This document shows positions 57,510-64,000 of a DNA stretch of 64,000 bases, one piece after another. The DNA is from Leuctra nigra (taxonomy: Eukaryota; Arthropoda; Insecta; Plecoptera; Leuctridae): the NCBI GenBank assembly GCA_934045905.1, contig OW203765.1, positions 13,021,409-13,085,408 on the forward strand, in the 5' to 3' direction. Under the pieces are notes generated by a model, which ran no database searches, was not told the origin of the DNA, and worked only from the letters and a program-made list of their open reading frames with translations. A program made the translations under genes and the position numbers. The first letter of the stretch is position 1. Each line of letters begins with the position of its first letter.

Positions 57510-57696
57510 GTAGGATTTGCCTGGTATACATATTTTTTCGGTCAATTGACAGTCGAATACCTTTTTGGTCCAAGATGCCGAAACATACAAGTATTATATT
57601 TTTGGATCAAAGCAAATTGCAACCAAGGCCCAGATAAATTATATTTCACCACTCAATTTTAAGAAGAGCGCTTATTATGTATTTGAGGTAACTATT

Positions 57697-59009
57697 ACCC
57701 CATAAAAAAACACTCCATGTAAAAATACCAGCCAAGTCTTTTCATCTATAAAAAAAAACGAAGAAATCTAAAAATTCAGCACTGAAAAGTAGTGATATCA
57801 AAAAATGGGCCAAGTCAAAACTTAATTGCAAAAACCAAAATATACTTGGCGCATCGTGCTATAGACGTATAGGCCAGATGTGATATATACATTTTTATAT
57901 ACATATATTATTATAGGTAACTATAATGCCCTAAAAATGATGCGCCAAGTATATTTTGGTTTTTACAATTAAGTTTTGACTTGGCCCATTTTTTGATATC
58001 ACTACTTTTCAGTGCTGAATTTTTAGATTTCTTCTATTTTTTTATAGATGAAAAGACTTGGCTGGTATTTTTACATGGAGTGTTTTTTTATGGGGATATC
58101 ACTTCTTTTTTTAGATCATTCTCACACTTGTAACACATATCGGAACAACAATGACTAATTCCTTTAAAAAAATAGACCATTTCCGATATGGTTACTAATA
58201 AAAGTTGCTAATTAATGCTAAAAATGATACTACATGAAGAAAAGCGAAAACTTTGTTCCAATTGATCCAGCCGTTTTCGAGATATGGCATCACTTCCGGT
58301 TAACAAAATGGCGGCTGAAACCACTGCCACCTAGAATGTTTTAATATAAATGTTATGTATCATTATAAGCCTTCTGAATATGTAGTTATTTTATTGTAGT
58401 AAGAGGTGTTTATAAAGTCTGATATTTTATTTTTATGACGTCATTTCCGGTTTCGGTAATAGTATATGTATATTTCGACTATTGATATTTCATATAGATG
58501 ACCTTCCGAATCGTTTGGCACTAGTTTCGTCCCGATCGGCCCATCCGTTTTTGAGATATGACGTCACTTCCGGTTTCAAAATGGCGGCAAAAAAATTTGT
58601 AAGGGCAAGGTATCATCAGACGCCAAAAGTGCACATGGGGTAAAAATTTCAGATCGATCGGTTCAGCCGTTTAGGCTGTGGCGGTGATAGCGACGTTTCC
58701 TGATATCTGAATCTGAAGATGAAAGCGGTGTAATTTCACGGTTTTCACGGCCCTCTAGCTCGCAAAGGGCATGACCTATTGTTCCCAAGTTTGGTATATG
58801 TGGTGGGGTGGGCCATAGCTCGATATTAAGATATTTCGCAACAATGTGAGACTTTCCAGTTTTGAGATCCAGTAGGCCGAAAATGCCATGTTGTTGCTTA
58901 CAGTAAAAGTGGTTGGTCTGCTCCTCAGTTTATTAGGCATTTACAGTATGTTGAGTGACTGTGAGTGTACGGTACGACTTGGCTGGGTGGAGCGACCGCT
59001 CCACTAGAT
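57697..59009. mobile_element. Foldback/Helitron-like element, copy 2 (1.3 kb)
   Basis: Inverted arms at about 57697-57865 and 57930-58100 share AAATACCAGCCAAGTCT and GATATCA with copy 1, with a much shorter loop. TGACGTCA-TTCCGG boxes are at 58436 and 58559 and a degenerate one near 58282. The 3' end is the same GTGGAGCG/CGCTCCAC hairpin plus CTAG. Confidence 0.72.
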
Positions 59010-59179
59010 ATTACATTGAAAATTGCACAAAATTCTGGAAATTAGCAAAGATTTCCTACCAGCATCTCAGAAACTGAGATAGAAAAGTTATGAACTTATG
59101 ATCGATCATTGAACAAACCATTTTTATAATAATATAGACATACCTATATATTATGTCGTTATGAAATTAGTTGATGACG

Positions 59180-59597
59180 GGGGGGGGGGGGGGGGGGGGG
59201 CGCTTACCTCATCCCCCATTGTCTGTATGTCCCTGTGTCTGTATCATTGTCTGCCATTGTCTGTATGTCCCTGTGTCTGTATCATTGTCTGCAATTGTCT
59301 GTATGTCCCTGTGTCTGTATCATTGTCTGCCATTGTCTGTATCATTGTCTGCCATTGTCTGTATGTCCCTGTGTCTGTATCATTGTCTGCCATTGTCTGT
59401 ATGTCCCTGTGTCTGTATCATTGTCTGCCATTGTCTGTATGTCCCTGTGTCTGTATCATTGTCTGCCATTGTCTGTATCATTGTCTGCCATTGTCTGTAT
59501 GTCCCTGTGTCTGTATCATTGTCTGCCATTGTCTGTATCATTGTCTGCCATTGTCTGTATGTCCCTGTGTCTGTATCATTGTCTGCCATTGTCTGTA
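59180..59597. repeat. Poly-G run and 38-bp TGTCTGTA minisatellite
   Basis: A G run of about 20 (59180-59200) is followed by units CATTGTCTGTATGTCCCTG plus TGTCTGTATCATTGTCTGC (38 bp) and a short 22-bp variant, about 10 units in all. Three frames stay open by composition. Confidence 0.92.
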
Positions 59598-59599
59598 GT

Positions 59600-60394
59600 A
59601 AGTGAAAAGGTGACAACCAATGTTGTCAACTATTACAACTATTTCAAATCTATTTTCGTCTACTATCATCTATTTTTTCTAAATTAAATAAAAATGTTAA
59701 TAATAAAAGTTAAATTTGTTACAAATACATACTCTCAGTTAACTTAACGATCGACAGATTGAGATAAACTAACATTTTGTTTGCCAGATTAAAATATGAT
59801 TTTTGTATAGAAAATAAATAATGTATAAATATCAATGACTTCAAGTCAAAATTCTAATTTTGTATTTAATTTAATTTATGTATTTTATTGTATTGATCAG
59901 TAAGCTGGACCTGAATGCTCAACACTTTACTTTGGACATCCATTTAGATTTGATTTTCTTCTAGACATCAATAAACTGAGGCGAGAGCGATCGAATGTCT
60001 TGCAAAGTATTGGTTATCGATCGGAGAATCTTCAGTTAATGACTAGCAGGGGCCAAACCAGTTGCCAAGTTACAAGTAAAAGTCGCCCGAATTACCAGCC
60101 ACATGTGTTGATGTTGGAACAACTGTGTTTCTAGACTACACATCCACAGGACCATATGTGACCTGAAAAGTTCGGTTTGATATATCGAGAGGTGGGTGGG
60201 TAGGTCACACGCGTTACAGCGGAGTTACCTTGGTTGCATAGACATCAGGGGCAAAATACATTTCACTTATGGTGAACTTCAGATTTCTGGCCCGAGTGTA
60301 AAAGGGTAGATGCGACTCCTGCTATGGGTAGATGGTTAACACAATGACACAGACCGGATATCAGGAACAATACTGAGACTACGGATACGATGGA
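59600..60394. other. Non-coding stretch, nothing recognised
   Basis: AT-rich, no supported ORF. Confidence 0.4.
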
Positions 60395-60478
60395 AAAGAA
60401 TCTATCTATCCATATATCTATCCATATATCCATATATGCCCATATATCTATCCATATATCTATCCATATATATCTTTC
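60395..60478. repeat. ATCTATCCATAT microsatellite
   Basis: Imperfect repeats of TATCTATCCATA over about 80 bp. Confidence 0.85.
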
Positions 60479-60779
60479 TTTTTTAGATTCTTTTGTTCCA
60501 TTAGTTCTTAAATGTTCCATTTCTATTCTTCACAATCATCTTTATAATAGTGTAGCTTAGGTTTATCCTTTATCCAGGTTTTTGAGATTTGCATTTATTA
60601 ATCTATTCACATTGTATACAAATAGTTAGTAATTTTAATTAATTTAAGTGAAATTGTAATTTATTATTGATTAGTAAGCTGGATTTTATAGTCAACCATG
60701 TTTATGGACAGCAGTCAATAAATTGATTTTCTCTCTATTTAAGTAGCAAATATGATTACATGTCATTTACTAACTAATA

Positions 60780-61060
60780 ATGATTCGTTACAACAATTGA
60801 AGGATTTGGCTGAGAATTTGTACATGGCAAAATTTCAAATTGATCAGACCTTCCATCCAATCGGAAGATAATTTTTTCAAAAACTAAAAATTTTGGTTTA
60901 AATGTGAACCAATTAACGGATTTCAAAAAAATTTAGGGTCTGCAACGTCCAGTGATGGTCCGTACGTGTGCAAAATTTCAGCTCGATAAATAAAAACTGT
61001 GACCAACACACAAAAAACAGAGGTCCGTGCTAAAAGAAGCTAAACGAGGCGCTCGCTCAA
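60780..61060. mobile_element. Degenerate copy of the arm of the 12250-14245 element
   Basis: GTGTGCAAAATTTCAGCTCG, ACAGAGGTCCGTGCTAAAAG and GGCGCTCGCTCA follow the same order as 12600-12800. One arm only. Confidence 0.6.
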
Positions 61061-61714
61061 CAATATGTACAGTTTATGAGTAAATTTTTAAATATTTTAT
61101 AACACTTTTTCGATTATTGAAAATCCATTTGCGTACTATTGATTTTTGAAGCTTGATAGGGTTGTAGCTCTCGACATGTATCGCAGGAAGTATCTGATAA
61201 GGAAATAACGATGTTATATCTGGAATTATCTAAAGGTTAACAAGGATTAACTCAATTTTGTATTATATTTGTAGCTTAACTCATCAGTAGCTGCAAAATT
61301 TATGAGCGTTAAAAGTATATATGTACTTGATGGAAACTTGGCTAAAGTAAAAAACGGTATTCGAAAGAAACGGTATGATGATAAAGATTTGATATAATCA
61401 TCTAAAGTAATCTATGCTAACTCGTCATCAAACTCTAGTAGGTGAACTCTGATTTCATTATCATTGATAATAACAAGGATCCTGACCAGCAGCCAACGTT
61501 CAAATATCGATTTTACTTTGGCCAAGTGTACCTATTGCAAACATAAAAAACAACAGAAGTGCAGAAACAACAGAAACTGGGTATTAAAATGTATTTATTC
61601 TTGTTCCTACATCTAGGTACCTGCTTCTTGTTCCAATCAGCTGTTAAAATCGGCATCATCACAAATATTGAGTTTCAAAAAATCAGAAGAGAGAGATAAT
61701 ATAATGGCATAAGG

Positions 61715-62076
61715 CAGGGGTCGGCAGCCTTTTTTGGTGAAGGAGCCAATTTTCAAACAATTAATAAATTAGATAATAATAGAGCCGAAGTATAGGCAAT
61801 CAAATATAATACACCGAAAATATTAAATAAATTACTAGTACATATATTTTGAAATTTTGAAGAAGCGCCCCAGTTGTTGCCCCGCAGGGCGCGTTTTTTT
61901 AGAATTTCAACAATTTAAAATTGATTCTGGGACTCTAACATGAACGAACTGAATCAAATAACCTTCCAAATGTTGCCCGCCAGGGCGTTATGTTTTTCGA
62001 ATTTTTAAATATTTTTCGATTCCCGATCTTTATTTAAATTATAAAGAGCCATTCAAGGGCAGGTTGCCGACCCCTA
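61715..62076. mobile_element. hAT (Charlie-like) element next to the lipocalin stop codon
   Basis: Ends CAGGGGTCGGCAGCC and GGTTGCCGACCCCTA, flanked by the perfect 8-bp duplication GCATAAGG (61707-61714 and 62077-62084). Contains GCCCCGCAGGGCG blocks of the 34027 family. On the minus strand it offers AATAAA at 62029-62034. Confidence 0.88.
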
Positions 62077-62087
62077 GCATAAGGGTT

Positions 62088-62326
62088 TTAACACTGAGAG
62101 TTGTCTTGAACCACCATCTTGTCAGTATCCAAGTCGTAACCGCCGATGACGTTCTTGAGGACCTCGAAGAGCTTGGGGTCCATGGTCGGAGTCCTGCCCC
62201 AAATCTTCATAATCTCGTCCTTGTCGAATCTGTCCTCGGAAGCGATGTAGGTCGGCTTGCAGAAGTAGACGATGGCGAAGTGGGTGTAGTCGGTGGCGTA
62301 GATGGTGGTCGTCAATACTCCAATTT
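62088..62326 (-). CDS. Terminal exon of an insect-type lipocalin
   Basis: Acceptor GTTGCAG|AAATTGG (exon start 62326, phase 1) and stop TAA at 62088-62090. It encodes the final strands and C-terminal helix of a lipocalin: ATDYTHFAIVYFC, with the Cys that pairs in insect lipocalins, then IWGRTPTMDP, the family's [K/R]-containing C-terminal signature, an LKNVIGGYDLDTDKMV helix region, and the terminal Cys in DNSQC. Relatives include biliverdin-binding and apolipoprotein D-like proteins that carry small hydrophobic ligands in haemolymph. Upstream exons should lie above 62327; none was recognised in the remaining 1.7 kb. Confidence 0.8.
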
Positions 62327-62511
62327 CTGCAACCAACATCGACGTCAAGAACGGCTCCCAGAATTTCAAAACCCAATCGACATCGTTGTTACCAAGAGGA
62401 ATAACACAAGATACCTGTTTTGAGTTTTTGGCATTTTTGGGTACCGCAGAATATCGCAAAGAAGCCCTATTATTATTTGTATTGATAGATTTTAACAAAA
62501 TAATCTACTAG

Positions 62512-63419
62512 ACATGTGATATGCTGTCAGGAACAAATATAAAACAATACCAACTAGAGATATAGTTTAAAAGTTAGTCTGGAATCTAAATAATATTCTT
62601 TTTCTATGTTACATTTTCCCCATGTTTTATGAAGAAATAAGAAAAAAAATAAACTTAAGTTGAAGTTGAAAGTTACAGACCATTTTATGATTAAATATAC
62701 TTCAAATGTTGGAAATAGTCAATAAATACTGTTTATTTCAATAAAACATATTTTCGGGGATTAATTTACAATTTTAACTTTTATCTTACTTTTTCAAGTG
62801 CTACTCTTTTTACAATTATAGCGTACCATGAGTCAATTGAAACAGTGATTTCCCAATTACAGGATAATATTCTTTATAAAATGAACAATTAAACGAAAAT
62901 ATAATTTTGCACCATAATGTCCCTTTTTCAGTCCACATCACAATAATATGAAGAAAACAAGAGGGAGCCGTTTACAAATTGTAAGCTGTGAAATTCGCAT
63001 TTATATGATTAATTTATCACCAACTACTACCAAAGTTTGAGAAATTAAAAAAACGACAGTTACTCCAAATTCCCCCTAAAAAAATACAACACAATCGTAG
63101 AACAAAGGGTAAATTCATATCGTAATCGTATAAGGTAAATACGATAAATAACAACTACACATGACCAATTGCACATCTTTTTAGAGCAATGTACCTATAA
63201 TAGAAAATATTTAGTAGCAACTATGCTATGCTATTTAGCAACTATTTACTATGCTTACAAATTGACTGATTGTTGATATTGACTTTATAATAAAATTACA
63301 ACCTAATGAATACACAAGTATTCACAAGCATGACAAATGAAAAAATTGTAAAAATATTTTAAAAAAGTTGCTAAGAAAACATGGGATACTCTATCAAGTT
63401 TAGATAAACCCAGCGCAGC
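62512..63419. other. Presumed lipocalin intron or intergenic, no feature seen
   Basis: AT-rich sequence without recognisable exons on either strand. Confidence 0.4.
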
Positions 63420-63521
63420 TCTCTCATTGGCTGAGAGCTGTCACGTGATCTTCATTGCCTCCTGATGATATAAAAGTCTGCATCTCTGCACAATTCACAT
63501 CAACATCAACGATCGTTTAGG
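63420..63521 (+). promoter_or_regulatory. Promoter and short first exon of a plus-strand gene
   Basis: CTCATTGGCTGAG (CCAAT box inverted), TCACGTGATC (E-box) and TATAAAAG at 63469-63476 are followed about 25-30 bp later by CACAATTCACATCAACATCA, typical of insect first exons, ending at a donor-like TTTAG|GTATAT near 63521. The coding exon is not visible and the gene presumably continues beyond 64000. Confidence 0.5.
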
Positions 63522-64000
63522 TATATAATTTTGATTCCCATATACTAATGAGAAGTTGTGACGTTAGGTATGTTGTACTACTCGAGCTTAAAAGTTATAT
63601 TATACGCCCCCCCCCCTCACCAATCACCCTTTGCAACCTCAAAACTAACATCTATTTACATTATGTTGCTAAGTCAAGGTCCCAAGAGTTTATTTCAATT
63701 TTCATTCAATGTCATATTTCAAGGCCTCCTGCAATTTGAAAGTTTCGAAAAATGTATGTTTTTCCATACAATTCAATTTCAATTCAATTCAATTTTAAAA
63801 CAATATTGCAAAGCAAACGAAAGAAAGATGAACAGTGTGTTGCATAATGTAATAGCATTGTGTGGGGCCTACAATTTACAAATATGTACAAATATTGAAC
63901 AAATTAATACAAGAAGGAAAAGTGAAGTAACAAAATAATGAAATAAACCTTGAACAAGTAATCAACGTAATCAGGAAAAGAACAAATTTGTTTGTTATTT
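63522..64000. other. Presumed first intron, no exon seen
   Basis: AT-rich with a short poly-C run at 63608-63616. ORFs at 63548-63938 lack start context and family features. Confidence 0.35.

Noticed and set aside
59161..59687. Three overlapping Cys/Val/Leu-rich ORFs of about 145 aa
   Set aside because: Composition of the TGTCTGTA minisatellite; all plus-strand frames are open.

Overview
This is a eukaryotic, AT-rich, repeat-dense window with no operons. It looks like an arthropod nuclear genome, most likely an insect. The evidence is a C-terminal exon of an insect-type lipocalin, Jockey/CR1-like LINE fragments, tRNA-headed SINEs with target-site duplications (TSDs), hAT/Charlie-type elements, many MITEs, GT-AG introns, and TATA promoters with short untranslated first exons. 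The order cannot be fixed from sequence; a hemipteran would fit but is a guess. Conventional genes cover only a few percent of the window.

Layout. 1-3900: AT-rich DNA with a 134-bp tandem repeat, a tRNA-like sequence and a near-perfect 366-bp palindrome. 3897-6074, minus strand: a compact virus-like block. It holds a BIR domain fused to an adenain-type cysteine protease, a 41-residue basic Cys-rich ORF 32 bp behind it, a frameshifted ORF, and an upstream ORF split by a hAT MITE with a perfect 8-bp TSD. 6075-8655: a ~290-bp tandem repeat with poly-C tracts, interrupted by a 1.6-kb TTAA-flanked TIR element. 8700-19900: MITEs, a 2-kb inverted-repeat element, Jockey-type RT and LINE fragments, a signal-peptide exon on the minus strand (15126-15213), a 1.15-kb TIR element and an intact SINE. 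20850-21620: a (GACGAT)n microsatellite and a GC-rich island. 22454-26494, minus strand: a multi-exon gene of unrecognised family. Its last intron contains about 29 copies of a 46-bp minisatellite, and every copy carries a duplicate of that intron's own 3' splice site.

26600-39900: microsatellites, a foldback element with repeated TGACGTCACTTCCGG boxes, SINEs, and a three-level nest of transposons at 33.1-34.0 kb. 39963-46900, minus strand: two paralogous Asp-rich proteins sharing a DLDVD[I/L]D core. The second is complete, with signal peptide, 5'UTR intron, TATA promoter and polyA signal. Two adjacent tRNA-like cloverleaves with an identical, atypical anticodon loop lie between them. 46950-51000: several minisatellites. 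51500-52200: a hAT element with a nested insertion. 54150-57510: a 71/72-bp satellite array ending in a 300-bp hairpin that contains an inverted satellite unit. 57700-59010: a second copy of the foldback element at 27.6 kb. 61715-62326, minus strand: the last exon of a lipocalin with a hAT element inserted just after its stop codon. 63420-63521: a promoter and first exon of a plus-strand gene leaving the window.

The recognisable host genes (the unrecognised multi-exon gene, the two Asp-rich proteins, the lipocalin and the signal-peptide exon) are all on the minus strand. Several are probably secreted, but nothing shows they act together. The most unusual signals are the intronic array of duplicated splice acceptors, the BIR-adenain block, the satellite array with its terminal hairpin, and the Asp-rich pair.
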